A DNA stretch of 64,000 bases from Gremmenia infestans (GCA_032629725.1 JAFEVB010000022.1:868001-932000); one strand, 5' to 3'; shown: positions 1-12,461, counted from the first letter of the stretch. Notes: generated from the sequence alone by a model not told the origin. Numbers and translations: made by a program.

Positions 1-1788
1 AGCACACGGCAAGATCTTGGACTTCGTGCCCGAAGAGAGAGATTGGGACCGGGATTGGATGTTGACTTGGGCGTCGTCCTTTTTTCCTTCGGCGGGGCCG
101 ACGTTTTTCTCGTCGATTTCTTGAATACTGTCGCCGTCTTCGGGGACTTGGACGCAGCAGCAAGGACCGGCGCTCTTGTCACATTCGCATCCGCATTCCT
201 TGTTTTCATCTCCAGTGTCACCGTTGGTGAAATTCTCATCGCATGTGACGTGGATGCGGATATCGAGTTCGATACCAGCGGCGTAGAGAGCGTCGGCGGC
301 TGTGGTGAGCTCTGATGCTGTCCATGCAGTCCAAGAGGTGTTCTTGACAATCCAGAGGAACGTGATGCGTTTTAGTGGGAGTTTGGTCTGCGGGGCACGA
401 CGGGAAATATCGAGGAGGATGGGGAGAGTGAAAGATGTTCCTGTTGACCCGGAAATCAGAAGGATGCTGTCGAAGCCTGCAAAGTCCGAGTGCGAGTTTC
501 CGTATGGGCCATCGATGAGTGCCATGTGGGATACTTCTGTGCGGGATCCTCCTTCGGTTGGAAGGAGCGACGTGCTAGAATTGGGGGCGGACTTGAGAAG
601 ACGGGATGTGAATCCTTTGTGGCTTTTGAGGATGAAGACCAAGTCTCCTCCGTGTGAGTGGGGTGTTGACGCGATAGTGGCCGGATGGGACTGCCCAATG
701 CCGAATTTGGGGATTGAGAGGAAGACGTGGGACCCGGGGGCCCAGTTCTTGACGGCTTTGCTTTGGATCCGTACTCTTGTTACACCTCCTTCTAGCGCTG
801 TCAACGTCGCACGTCCTGGGCGGATGTTGTTCCAGGCGTATCTAACAGACCGAACAAGCCTATCTAGGAGGTAGAGAGCGATTGGTATGTAGATGTATAC
901 TCTGCTATAGAGAGCTGTGGACGGTAGATGCATCATTACCGCTATGATGAAGCCGAAGAATGTAAGGATATGCTGAACGACGAAAAACTCGTAAGAGGAG
1001 TTACGAATAGGGGCAATAGTGCTAATATTCATCCAGATGAGGATTGCATACGTTGCCCAACCTGTGGGAATGCAAGAGTCTGTTGAATATTCGAGGGGTC
1101 CCAAGTCGTAAGCATTCCATGAGAGGTGTAGGAAGATCACATGTAGAGTGACGAGGAAGAGCAGGACTCTTGATACCCATCGGTGAATGACATTCAGTCG
1201 TTCGTAGGACACACCAGTGGCTAGTCCTATGAGGTTGTTCTTGCCAGCCAACAATATCAGCAGCGGAACTTGCGCAACTGCTAGCCACGCAGCTCTAACT
1301 CCCAGAGAAGTAAAGTGCTGTGCTCCCTCCACATTGTTATTCACAAATTCCAGGAGAATAACCCAAGCTAAGTACACAACCAGAAGTACGATGGTCCCAA
1401 CCGGTGGCACCTTGAAGAATCGACTATTCCGTGGCGTGTACTGGGCGTAGCCTGCTTCTCGAGAGATAGCCGTTATGCAAGCTATACAACTCGAGAAGAA
1501 ATTGGATGGTGAAGCAGGTCGAGTTGTGTTCGCAGCAGCAGCTCGCATTCTGGTGTTGAACGTAGCCTTCTGCAGGACGTTGAAGATGGCGCATATTCCA
1601 ACGACTCCACAAACCCCGTACCAGAAGTTTCTCGCATACATGTTTCCATCGATTTGAAATTCGGCGTCGTCGAGAATTTGTCCCAGGAACGTGGAGGCTT
1701 GAGTGTCGTTTGAGAAATCAATACCCGAAGCATTCAGCGGAGAATCTGATGGGGCACCGCCCATCGTCATACTATCTCCCATATCCAT
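1..1788 (-). CDS. Ferric reductase (FRE family), partial at C-terminus
   Basis: One uninterrupted frame of 596 codons from the ATG at 1788 to the window edge, with no stop, so the C-terminus is missing. The predicted protein is a plasma-membrane flavocytochrome that would move electrons from NAD(P)H through FAD and two haems to external Fe3+ or Cu2+. The N-terminus has glycosylation-type sites (NAS, NDT) before the first membrane segment (about residues 55-75). Both bis-haem H-X13-H pairs are visible: H202/H216 and H273/H287. The FAD-binding motif is HPATIAS (368-374), GPYG lies at 427-430, and the NAD-binding glycine motif SGSTGTSFTLP at about 446-456. A cluster of six cysteines (532-545) interrupts the NAD-binding domain and is unusual. 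An in-frame ATG two codons further in (MGDSM) is an alternative start. Specific substrate and FRE paralogue cannot be told from sequence. Confidence 0.93.
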   Translation of the reverse strand, partial: MDMGDSMTMGGAPSDSPLNASGIDFSNDTQASTFLGQILDDAEFQIDGNMYARNFWYGVCGVVGICAIFNVLQKATFNTRMRAAAANTTRPASPSNFFSSCIACITAISREAGYAQYTPRNSRFFKVPPVGTIVLLVVYLAWVILLEFVNNNVEGAQHFTSLGVRAAWLAVAQVPLLILLAGKNNLIGLATGVSYERLNVIHRWVSRVLLFLVTLHVIFLHLSWNAYDLGPLEYSTDSCIPTGWATYAILIWMNISTIAPIRNSSYEFFVVQHILTFFGFIIAVMMHLPSTALYSRVYIYIPIALYLLDRLVRSVRYAWNNIRPGRATLTALEGGVTRVRIQSKAVKNWAPGSHVFLSIPKFGIGQSHPATIASTPHSHGGDLVFILKSHKGFTSRLLKSAPNSSTSLLPTEGGSRTEVSHMALIDGPYGNSHSDFAGFDSILLISGSTGTSFTLPILLDISRRAPQTKLPLKRITFLWIVKNTSWTAWTASELTTAADALYAAGIELDIRIHVTCDENFTNGDTGDENKECGCECDKSAGPCCCVQVPEDGDSIQEIDEKNVGPAEGKKDDAQVNIQSRSQSLSSGTKSKILPCA

Positions 1789-4034
1789 CTTGTAAAGAAT
1801 ATCTTATGCGCAGTAGGTAATCAGTGGATTTCGTTGTTTGATATCTAATGTAGTGAATAATGAACTTGTTCAATCATCAAATGCGCTTGCACATCAAGAT
1901 ATCCTATTCTGAAAGACAAAGTTGGGTGGTTTGGTGTATGATTTGAGGGGAGACTACGCATGTTGAAGGAATGCTGAAAGTATTTAAGAGCAGGTGCACA
2001 AACAGAGAGCAGTGAGGAGCAGAACAGATAAGAGAAACAAGCTCAAAGTAGCTCTATACTATTATCATGGCTTGATAATACAGGTAAGCTTATTAGCCGG
2101 TAGACAGCCATATGGAGGCAAAACGCATACTGTTTCCTGTAGCAAATGCTTGTCATGAAGTCCGAAAGCTTGACACTCTTCACATGTCCCCCCTGCTGTT
2201 GAGTTCGTTTGAGAGCATATGAGCGAGTTTTCTTTCCTATTTTGATTAGCGCCCGCTCACCCACCCCCAACCACCCCTGTTCGGGTTTTTTCTTTTCTTT
2301 GTGCCTGGAAACTTGAGCCACTGAGGCTGAAACCCCACTCTTGCTCTTTCTAGACTGAGGTGAGGGTGAGTTTGTGTTGGCGTCGTTCTCTTTGCTATTT
2401 ATGTCTTTCTCTCTGTCTGTCTGCTCCTTTGTCTTCTCTCTTGTTCAGACAGAATTATCACCACAATGCTTTGTTCTCTATGATCACCATATCAATCAAG
2501 CTGATTGGTCCATCATAACCTGTGATAGGAATGCTTGAGTATTACATTTCCACCATCTAAAGACTCAAAGCCCACCCTGGACGCCCAAAGTTGTGTTAAA
2601 ATGCCTTTATCGAGGGGCAGGAGCAAGGCGAGAGATTGGTACCCGACCAGACTAGACAGTTAGGAGACGAACTTTGATGAATTCAAGGTTGCCTCCAAAT
2701 ACTGGCAAGTCACAATCAAGACCAGCTAGATATAACCACTTGAATCTACCCCGTGTGAACTCCGTAGGGGTAGATCAAATATTCATAACAAAGCTAGCTG
2801 TTGAGGAAGACTCATACGATTCGTATGACAAAGAAACATAGAGTCGGAGTTCTTGAATCCCCAACCGTGCTTTATTACTTAGGATGATTTATTGCACAGG
2901 AAATAGAAGAGAAATATATCTTCTATTAGGGGCTGTTCTGTGTTTGTCTGAGATTAGTAAATAGACTGCGGACTTATAGCGAGAGACGGGGCTAGGCTAG
3001 GTCGTGTAACCGAGATGCGAGAGGATAAAGGAGGGAACCACAAGTCCCGCAGCTCACATGTTACATCCCACATATTGGCCTTCCACGAGAAAAGAGTGTT
3101 TGACTACATTAAACAGCGATGACTTCTTGATTATCACGATGAACTACTTTTGTAATGACCGATTCCAAGAGCCATGAACCTTTCAATATTTCAAATTAAG
3201 CGATGAATTCTCATTCTTGAAAGCGGAAACATATCATGATGCGAGGAAAGCCGTCCTAGACTCGCCAACAAACGGGGCTCTAGGGACTACAACTTCACAA
3301 ATAATATAGTAAGTTCTCACTAAGTATCACCTCCCTCTGCATGTTTTGACAATGATTTCATCTGCGCACTATGAAATCAAATACCGCTTCCCATATCAAG
3401 CCTGGACTTATAATTGACAAACCTTGGCCTGGTCGCCTCTCTCTATCCGTTCCACCCTGACCTAACTACCATGAAGCTATATATGCAAGAGCAAACACTT
3501 ACGACAGGAGACAGTAAGATTACCAAAGCAAGATGAAAGTTCTGGGACACTAGATTTAAGAAACAAATATTTAGCGTAGACCACAGAAAAGAAGCGCCTT
3601 GCGCGGGTTACAATGCAAAGTTCTCACCTGGCCTTTAAAGAAAGAAAGGCCAATTTTCCAGCCCGCACTTGGACGAGCTCGAAGACGAAGAGATGAAGTA
3701 CCATGTACTATAACTTCAGATGCCGCAAGGTGTTAGCAGAAAGACAATGTGCGAGCTGGGACCACCTCCCTGTCTGCTTACCCCCTCCACCTGAACACCC
3801 TAGGATTAAGTCACTTCATAGAATTTGCAAAGTAGTGAAGTATTCTCAATATCAGCAGACACTTTCTATGCAAGCCACCCCAAGGCTAGTGACGAGGATA
3901 CTTGTGCGCCTATTCCGTCCCAACGCCAAGCAGTGCATAAATCCACCCTTCCTTAGACCCTTCACAGAGACCAAAATCAACCGTAGTGCACTCCAGGACC
4001 TCAAACATGCACTACTCGCAGAGCCAACCAGTAA
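1789..4034. other. Intergenic region, no gene recognised
   Basis: 2.2 kb between the ferric reductase start and the end of the CK2 beta gene. It contains the reductase promoter. A pyrimidine-rich stretch on the plus strand (about 2385-2455) is followed by an ATG at 2466 that opens only a five-codon frame. The longest frames (3703-4038 plus; 2043-2321 minus) lack coding character or splice support. No tRNA or repeat seen. Confidence 0.6.
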
Positions 4035-5479
4035 CTAGACCTTCAATTCTCCCCCTTCAATCGCCCCATTTTCTATGACATCCATATCGACCTCTTCTTC
4101 CTCTTCCTCCTCGGAATCTTCCGCCTCAACATCTTCCTCGTCGTCCTTAAACCCACTATCAATCTCAAGCTTCCGTAAACGTTTCCGCATATCATCTTTC
4201 TCGGAACTTTGCCATCGTATCAACGTGGCTGGGGCGTGGACTTTGAAGCCGTATATCCGTGGAACATATCTTTCACTACTCTTTGTTGGGATGAGAGCTG
4301 GGTACACTTGGAATATGATGTTATGGAAGGACGTTCCGAAATAGGCACCATCTATGACCGAGTGCCGTGAGGATTTTGGGTTGTAGATGTCTTCGCACCG
4401 CGCGCAGTAGAGCTTTACTGCCTTGAGGTTGGGATTGTCTGCTTGTCCCATTGGTAATAGGGGATGTGATTTGCACATAACACGGGGGCATTTGCCAAAT
4501 TCCGCCTTCTTGTACTTGTCAAGCTACAACACATTGTTAGCTTCATGCAAAGCTTGTAGTTATGCAACCATACCATCTTTGCTAAGCCTCGTGTGGTGAC
4601 AATATATCTTGCGTGGACAAGTCCATATAGATGCCTCGCAGACTTCTCAATCGTCTCCCGCATCTCATCGTCACAATCCAGATCAAAAACGTCCGTCACC
4701 AAGTCCAGCGCATACTGGTAATATTGCACTTCGGTATTCAGGCCCGTGAGGTTAAAGCGATCCGTAAGGTAATCCTCATCAATTTCGCAAAAGTATTCGT
4801 TACCCCGCGAGGAAATAAACTAAAAACAAAAATTTGTTAGCAAAAGTACAGAAGATAAGCCTGGAAACAATCAATGAACCGTGCGGTGAAATTTGTATGC
4901 CAAGTTCCCAATGTTCCGCAGAGGATGTGGCAACATGGAGCCAAGCTGGGGGAGATGTTGATATGACAATGAATCGCACGCCTCAACATTGCCTGGAAAC
5001 CATTCTCTTGGCGGTGGAGAGTCCATCGATAACAGTATGGGATGTAGTCTCCTCGTGAGATTAGGGAAACATGACCAAAGTAGCTTGCGAAGCTTGGGAA
5101 CCTGCAGTCTTCCGCTGTCCCACCAAAAGGCGAGCGGATGATCTTGACGGAGATCCTTGGCATCAACCGCGATGCCCTTCTGGTGTTCTGTCCCCTCTGT
5201 GCGTACGTGCCTCATATGCGTTGCTTCAGATGATTTGGTGGATGGGTGCGGGGTCGTTCGCAGAGGCGCCAGAGCACAAAATCCATCGCATCACCAAGTA
5301 ACACTCCAGCAAGCCGTCCTCCACTCCCCCCTCTCCTTCTTGAGACATCGCGAGGATGTGCTGTACCATCCAGGGAAGCGAGCGCGCCGCGCGCAAAGTT
5401 GAATGAAAAGGTTGCGACTTACCCAGTCTCTCCAGTAACTAGTGTAGTCACTGTCGGTCTCGCTGTTGAAGTCGTCCAT
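4035..5479 (-). CDS. CKB1: Casein kinase II regulatory (beta) subunit
   Basis: Three exons on the minus strand: 5423-5479, 4574-4819 and 4035-4523, giving 263 aa. Introns are 4820-5422 (603 bp, gtaagt..tttag) and 4524-4573 (50 bp). CK2 beta dimers bridge two catalytic subunits and set substrate choice in nucleus and cytosol. The start MDDFNSETDSDYTSYWRDW runs straight into FISSRGNEYFCEIDEDYL, as in fungal family members, which fixes the long intron. The zinc-binding dimer motif is C113-x4-C118 with C141-x2-C144. The KSSRH motif and the conserved block DGAYFGTSFHNIIFQ follow. The C-terminus ends in a very acidic tail (EDSEEEEEEEVDMD). Fungal beta subunits of this type usually show the same extended tail. 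The first intron is an order of magnitude longer than the neighbouring ones. Identification is secure. Confidence 0.96.
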
Positions 5480-5914
5480 GGCTCACGTCGCCTTGTAGCA
5501 AGTGCTTGAGAGGCACCTGCTAGTGTATAGGCAACGTCGGTGGGCGGTGTTGTGGGAAGAATAGGTAAGGTAGTAGGTAGCGAGGCTGGCGTTGGGTAAT
5601 TTGGTGGTGAGGCTCGTCACTGTAGAGAAGCGATGTTGAACGTCGACTCTTTGGAGGGGTATGCACTAGCCGTTCTTGGCGAGAATTCGATCTCTTTTCA
5701 AACATCCTATCTGGATGCATCACGGAAATGTTATTATTATGCTTTCTCCCCATAATTTCATATTATCACAAAGACTACAAGGAAGTTGCTCCAATGAAGG
5801 CTTTTGAGATGTGAGAATTATCGTCCGTTGGAGGCCATTCTATTCAAATTTTGATCCTAATCCAGTCAAATGCCTCCTTCCTGAACGCCGACCCATGCAG
5901 GAACATCCAGAAAT
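5480..5914. other. Intergenic, CK2 beta promoter
   Basis: 435 bp between the CK2 beta start and the RIC1 stop, both on the minus strand. It must hold the CK2 beta promoter and the RIC1 3' end. The 77-aa minus frame at 5520-5753 shows no family resemblance. Nothing else seen. Confidence 0.5.
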
Positions 5915-8900
5915 CTACTGCTCATCATCACCGCTGATGGAAGAAAAATAATCTGCTGGACCGCCACTCAGCGGACTACGACTACTACCATTACTTGACT
6001 GTTCATCATCGCTGCTTCGGCTTCCGTTCATACTTTGCACAGCACGCCTAGGCGGCCGTGGCACTTTGAGTCGCGTCCCCTCGAACATGAAACTGCTTGT
6101 TTCGCGCTCATCTCGGGGGCTTCTGAGATTGACCATTTCCAATGCTTCCATCAATGTAGCCCCACTTTCATCCAACGCCGTTAGGAACCGCGCAAGTTCC
6201 TTGCATAACTCCCAGTCACCTTCATCCTTAGCTCTCGAAAGTAAACGCACGAGTTGCTCTGAACTCGAGCTCAGCTCCTCAAATGTATGTAAGATTAGCA
6301 GATAGCCGCCTGCTGTTTTTAAAGAACCCCTTTGGAGTGATTCCTCGAAGAGCTCCTGTGGGGGCGGTAGATAGGTAAATAGTGTGCGCCATGATCGCAC
6401 TTCTGTCTTGCGAGTACATTGTACAACGATATCCAGATACTCGGGAAACGAGGACAAGAACGACAGCACACCTGGTAAAAGAGCAGTTTCTGGTGTTGGT
6501 GAAGTGTCGACTTCTTCGTCAAGAACGTTGTGAAGTAGGATCTCCAGGGAATGGGCAAAATACTCCAGCTGCTGGTACTGCTGAGCTAGATGCAGTGCCG
6601 ACGATGAATCGAATCTAGACAGGTGAAATCGAAGAACTTGAGGAATAAATAGATGTGTCTGGCATGAGGTCAACAACAGCGCACTTTGGAAGAGGTTTTA
6701 GGGACATACCCGTATTGTGAACTTGAAGAACGCAAAATTCACGTCACGGCGTTGGACAAGGTCAGGCTCAAGGCCAAGAAGTATACCTTTACCAAGTAAG
6801 ACGGACAGCGGGTAGAAGTCGATTGGTATCGAGACCACAGGAGGCAACTCTCGGCCAAGTTCTGTGGGAGCAGATCGAAGCACATCCTGGACGTCCGTCC
6901 AAACCTTCATGTCGGTTCCCTCGAATGTCCAAAGGGAGTCTCTGAGGCCATTTCCTTCTTCAGTACCCACTTGGTCTCCATTGAACCCAGTCAATAACTC
7001 CTCCGAGTCTCTAGGTGGGCTTGCGAAAGGCAGGTCTCTCATGAGTGCGTAGTACTCGACATTCTGTGCAATGATACGCATGTCGTACTTCAATTTCTGC
7101 TCCTCATCCAACGATGGCTGGAGCAGAACGAGTTTACCATCAACCAGAAAGAGCACTGTTGCGACAGCAACATCTTGTGAAGGGTCTCCGTCGAGAAGTT
7201 GATCATCAGGCAAGATCCAACTAAGTCCTCTCACTCGCGCAGGCGATCTCACAATACCATGAAAGGCAATTTGACCGACCTGGATAAGTTTTACTGTGTC
7301 TGCAGTTGCAGTAATGATGTAGTGATAAAGAAGATTGTCGTAGGTATAGACTAGTAACGAGTCTTCGCCAGATAGGGCAATGAGAACGACAGGGGATGGC
7401 AATGTCTCAATGTGAAGCACTAGAGAATTATCGAGGGCGGCTTCACGAGAGTAAAGTCGGAGCTCAAAAAAGTCACCAGCCTCTACAGCAGCGACTAAAA
7501 TATGCTGGTACCAGCACATCCCTCCCCGTACCTGAAATTCGTTTTCCATGTTCTCGTTGACGAACGTTTTCCATCTGCCACTGTTGACGCTGTAATGCGC
7601 CAGCCCCCGACGGCCTGCCACCGCAACATATCTGCCATCAGAGGATATAACAGAAGAACGTATCGGCCACTGGTCCACTAGGTAGCTGGATGGTATCTGT
7701 GCAGTGTGCCATAACGAGGCTTCGGCCGAAATGGTTGTCAGGTCAGGTAAATCGTAACCACGATAGACCATGATGCTTGATGTAGTCTGCAATAGTGTTC
7801 GAGATATATTGGCTGAAGTGTAGCACCCAGTGACTGCACTTCGAGCCATCTCCACCGTCCATATCCGGTCATCCTGGTTGCCGATTATCAGTATTTCCGA
7901 ACCACCCCCAAGCCACGTAGCTTCCTTGACTCCGTCTAGCCAGCCTTCTTCGTGGTCCCGGGAGATTCCCCGGTCTATACCAAAGCTGGTAGCCCCTGGC
8001 TTGCCGAAGACGCTCCATGTAGCCCACCCATTTTCATATCCAGCAAAGAGACAGTACCCATCAGGAGAATATGTCAAGCATGTCAGTGGGCCTGAAGACT
8101 GCCTTGAAACTGATGCCTTGTGAACATGTGACGATGGTATGTTCCCAACATAATCTCTTGCGGTATATATTTGAATGGTGCCGTCGGCGCATCCAATGGC
8201 AATCAAAGAAAATCTAGCATTGATGGATGCATGAGTTGCATATAGGTCGGTGGACTGCGGGGTATGGAAACAGTAGCCGCGGAAAAGTCTTTGGGGGCCA
8301 TCGGTCGTTCTGGACTGAGGAAGCCGTTGAACAGCATATGCCTTTCCATCGCTTGTAATCCAGCAAGACAAGTTCATTGGTCTATCATGAATCATCTCTG
8401 TTACGTTTGTCTTTTTCGGTAGCCACTCCATGCGACTGAAGAGTTCAGTGCTTGTCTGATTCCCAGCGCTGTCAGGCGTCCATCTGATACATTGCACGGC
8501 CGCTGGCTTTTGAGTCGCAACCACAAGCTCCTCATCGAGAGCCAATGCTTTCCCGATGCCAGCATCAACTTTTATGACCATCCGAAATCGAACGCTTACT
8601 TCTCTTACTCCCCCGCCCTCACCTGGTCCCCATAGAATTCTGTCCCCCCCTTGGTTTCTTCCTCCCTGGTTTCTTGTTCCACTAAAATTGCTTTGCCTCC
8701 GCGTGTGGCCATTCGTATGGCTAGAGAATCGAGGCCTATATACCCGAGCATCTGGGTCTGTAGCTAGGGTGTATGTAATTAGATAGCCGTGAGTGGTCTG
8801 GACGACGAATATGGCCGAATCGGGACGGACGAGGAGTGATACGTTCGAGCCATATGTGTTCAGGGATTTTCTAGAGCGGACCACTACAGCTAAGATAGCA

Positions 8901-9344
8901 GTTGGCTATGAATGGAAATCAGTCAAACTTCGTGTCAAATCCCAGGCGACGTACCTTTGTTTGCCATATGGTCAATGAGGTCGAAGTAATGACAGCGAAG
9001 AGGTGCCCAGTCCGTGAAATTCTAAGAGCAAGCAGTGGCTCAGTATCGGCAGATCTAGAAAACGAAGCATCCCGGCCGGACAGTCGCGTAGAAAGGTTCT
9101 GTTCTGAAGCATGCTCGACTGGTTTAATGCCTGGAGTAATAGGAGTCAAAGGGATAGGATTTGACGATTGGAGCTCATCGTTTGCTCTATCTTCTGACGC
9201 AGCGCTCGGAGCGTCTACTAGAGACCCACTACCCTCTGTTGTTTCGCGCGATTCCGCATCGTCGTCGAATTCGACGATGCGCTCTTTAGCTGCTTTGATG
9301 TTGCTCGCGGCATATATCCGTGGAGCTCCAATGGGCCAGTACAT
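5915..9344 (-). CDS. RIC1: Ric1, subunit of the Ric1-Rgp1 GEF for Rab6/Ypt6
   Basis: Three exons: 8955-9344, 6710-8905 and 5915-6658, in phase at both joins; introns of 49 and 51 bp. The protein is 1109 aa. With Rgp1 it activates the Golgi GTPase Ypt6/Rab6 in retrograde traffic. It begins MYWPIGAPRIYAA, the conserved Ric1 start, which fixes the initiation codon. The first join restores WQTKPTAILAVVVRS, a conserved strip of the beta-propeller. Residues up to about 700 form the WD40-like N-terminal part, with weak blade repeats. The C-terminal third, from THLFIPQVLRFHLSRF in exon 3, is the helical RIC1 domain. The last 60 residues are Ser/Gly-rich and probably disordered. It is head to head with TEX1 across 508 bp. 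The length fits filamentous fungal homologues. Confidence 0.94.
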
Positions 9345-9852
9345 GGCTGCGCGATGCCGAAATTCCTCATTCGTATGGTCGCATGCCCGCGAAGTGGCAC
9401 ATCAGTCGTGCAGGAGAGAGTTTGGGCATTTAAAGCATGGTGAATCGAGTGATCAATTATTGCTATTGCGAAGACAAGGACAAGGCTACTTTTCCCAGTT
9501 GGTAGGTACCGTATAGAGGTTGGCGGTTGGATTTAGTCCGCAGAATATCGTCCAATCAGAGGATAGCATCACAAGCGAATAATATATATTGTTAGCCGGG
9601 CAGAACATTGTCATACTCCTTGCTTCTTTACTTCCATTTATACCATTTGACAGAGGCATATTAGTTATTAACAGACGCTCGTTCATGTCACTTTTGGAAT
9701 TCTGGTCATAATCTACACCAAGTTCTTGAAGCTCGAATATACCTCTAGTTGTTATACTCCACATGTACGAGGATATCTATTGAACAAGGCTCAATCTACC
9801 CAGCTGTTACAGCCTCTGGACCTGTAACGGATTACAACCCACTATCGCGCTC
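9345..9852. promoter_or_regulatory. Shared divergent promoter of RIC1 and TEX1
   Basis: 508 bp separate the two start codons, which face away from each other, so both promoters must lie here. The open frames inside (for example minus 9486-9764) have no recognisable relatives and no splice continuity. I could not assign a specific factor site. Confidence 0.5.
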
Positions 9853-11287
9853 ATGGCGCCTCCGTTTCGCCATCGTGGGAGCGTCTCTAAAGAACGCTTC
9901 TCGACGTTTGCCAGTACACTTCGAACACAGGCATATCTTGATCCTTTACCACGTGGAGCCGGTTCTCACGGGTATGTAAATGCAAAATCTCCTTTGGGCA
10001 ATGAAATTCAATTTCATTATGTTATATTAGAATGTTTGAGAGGCTGTAGGTGTCATTTTGTTGCTTTGGAGTACTTCTAACATAATGTGTCCTGTTCCTT
10101 CCTCAACATGGAAATTTAAGCTTTTCTATATCTCTGTACCAGCATACCTTGGGCCGCTCTCACTGCTCCATACACCCTTCAAATCACTGATACTAAAACA
10201 CCCTTCAACTGTTCATGACGCTAATCCATCAAAATAGCTTAAGGTCAATCGCCTGGAACCCTCTTGGTACTCTAATAGCAGCTGGCGCAGCAGACAAAAC
10301 ACTCCGAGTGTACGTTAAGTCCCTAGAGACATACTGCCTCTTTCTATCTAGTTGCTAACTAGATTTCTCAGATGGAACCCAGACCGGCCAAATGTACGAT
10401 GGTCGACAGAATTGAAGGGCCATGCTGCCGGGATAGAGAAGGTGGCTTTCAACCCCGTGAAGGACGCAGAACTTTGCAGCGTTTCTATCGATGGTGTCGT
10501 TAAGTTTTGGGATGTGAGAACAAAAGCAGTGATCAATGAAATTAAAGGTCTCGGTGAGGCATTTACTCTGGCTTGGGCTCCAGACGGCGAGAGTCTTGTA
10601 GTTGGCAACAAAGTATGTCCTTTCTTAATCCTCGACAGCCGCTCCATCCCCTACAATAAGCTCTTTTAGCAACAGGTTGGCGAACATCAAAATTCATGAT
10701 GCTAAAGGTCGCAGGCGGACAATATTTACGTTCTCTCACCAACACAATCGACGCCACTTGCTTCGCACCAGCAATCTGTCCAAACCAATCAGATATGTTT
10801 CTGTCATAGCGGCAACAAGATATTTGTAACAACAGGAGAAGGCCGAACCAAGATACTATCATATCCAGATTTCGAGCCAATTCTCTACACCGGCGACGCC
10901 CATACTACACCATTTACTCTCAACGGTCACACCTCGTCATGCTACTCCGTAGATATGCAACCAACAGCGAGGTTCCTTGCTACCGGTGGATCGGATTCAA
11001 TCATAGCCCTTTGGGATACCACAGATTGGCATTGCCAGCGAACTCTGATAGATATGGTTGGCCCTGTACGAAGTATAAGCTTCAGTTTTGATGGAAGTTA
11101 TATTGTTGGTGGTAGCGATGAAGGTCGAGGCTTGGAAATCGCGCACACCGAAACTGGAGACTATGTGCATTCTATCAAGACTGGGTCGCCGACTCCTATG
11201 GTTGCTTGGCACCCTAGTCGGTATTGTCTAGCGTATGCAGACACGGACATCTTGAAGATCATTGGAGTTGATCCGGAAAAAAAATGA
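9853..11287 (+). CDS. TEX1: THO/TREX complex WD40 subunit (THOC3/Tex1 homologue)
   Basis: Four exons: 9853-9971, 10238-10309, 10372-10612 and 10715-11287, giving 334 aa. Introns are 266, 62 and 102 bp, the second with a textbook TTGCTAAC branch site. THOC3/Tex1 is the beta-propeller subunit of THO, which couples transcription elongation to mRNA packaging and export in the nucleus. WD40 blades are visible: LRSIAWNPLGTLIAAG, AADKTLRVWNP, GVVKFWDVRT, AWAPDGESLVVGNK, GGSDSIIALWD, and the late AHTETGDYVHSIKTGSPTP with VAWHP. The order and the ILSYPDFEPI and SFSFDGSYIVGGSDEG strips match THOC3. Start at 9853 gives a short basic N-terminus; the first intron is the least certain join. Confidence 0.88.
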
Positions 11288-12461
11288 AAGATGCGTGTAT
11301 AGTAATCAAGTTAGGATATCCAGGGTCTTATTAGGCATTGTTGAGTGGACAGTTTCCATATACTACAGCCCCTCTATGCTCTCGGCTCAATTGTTCCTCA
11401 GCAACGTTCATTCCCACTCTCAATAGCAGCAAGTTAGTAAGCCATCTGGCAACTAGGAGTTGTAGGTTCTTAGGTACACAGAAACCATGTATGGAAGCTC
11501 GAGAAAAGGGGGGAGGAGCATGGCGTGGCGTCCTGATGTTCATTTAAAGTTATACTGTAGAGGCAGGGTCACAAAGAGTAGGTAACGACGGGTACAGCTC
11601 AGCAGCCCAAGGGACTCGTGGATAAAACACGTCATGCATACTGTAGTAGCCTCAGTCTCTGAATAGGGAATCAAAGCTCCAATAGGGAATGGCTTCGTCC
11701 GGAGGAATATCTCTCCGCTCGTTTACGGCCGGGGAACGGCGAGAGTGAAGTGAACTGACACATGCTTGCCTTGCCCTCTCCACAAGGCTGAGCTGACATG
11801 GTTACCGATATTTTCGACAAGCATTCACAGTATAGTAGGTAGTAGTCATCCAGCTTACGGAATCAGGCATAGACGTCGCTGGTGCCTGGGAATGTCTGGG
11901 AGCTCGTGGCAGCCGGGGCTACAGAATTCTCAGCCGTTGTGAATGGCTTCGGACTCTGTACATTGTAGTTGATTAAATCCCTGCCCTCCATCAGCTTAAT
12001 TCTTAGCTACTGTAATTATTGCAGTTTGAATGTTGGTGGGAAGGTTTAGACGGTTATTTTATTAATAGCTACCGGAGATTCATCAGATCATTCCCCTCGC
12101 AAACACAAAGAAATTCCTACAATATCAAGCGAACGTCGCAAATAGGTAAGCTGTGGTCTTTTGAAGCAGCCTCAAAAGCCATTTGTAGGAATTCCAGCAC
12201 AGGTATGTGAAATTGTGAATAGATTCGTCTAGTTCAACTCAACTTGTTGAAGTAGAGCAATCGCAATTAGCGCCTTGATCACGGTCCACCTCAGGATCTC
12301 TTTGAAGTTACGAGCGGCGCGGGTTCATTCGTAACAACGTCAGCCTCCTGGCGACTGATCGCTTAAACCCGAAGCATCTATCAATAGCAGGAGCTGTAGC
12401 ACGAGCTCTAGCACTTGAAAATAGGTCTTGGGTTCAGGACAAGAGCGACTAAACGGCGAAC
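11288..12461. other. Intergenic, upstream region of the Zn2Cys6 regulator
   Basis: 1.17 kb between the TEX1 stop and the regulator start. Several ATGs precede the annotated start (for example 12019 and 12415) and could act as upstream frames if transcription begins early. No family-like coding sequence or RNA gene seen. Confidence 0.5.

Noticed and set aside
302..874. 190-aa plus-strand frame
   Set aside because: Antisense to the ferric reductase, which has haem and FAD motifs in the other strand.
3703..4038. 111-aa plus-strand frame next to the CK2 beta stop
   Set aside because: No domain, poor start context, and it overlaps the 3' end of the CK2 beta transcript.
5120..5250. Possible box C/D snoRNA in the CK2 beta intron (GTGATGC and CTGA about 65 bases apart on the minus strand)
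   Set aside because: Box C is imperfect and the flanks do not form a terminal stem.
8902..9516. 204-aa plus-strand frame
   Set aside because: Antisense to exon 1 of RIC1, whose family match is clear.
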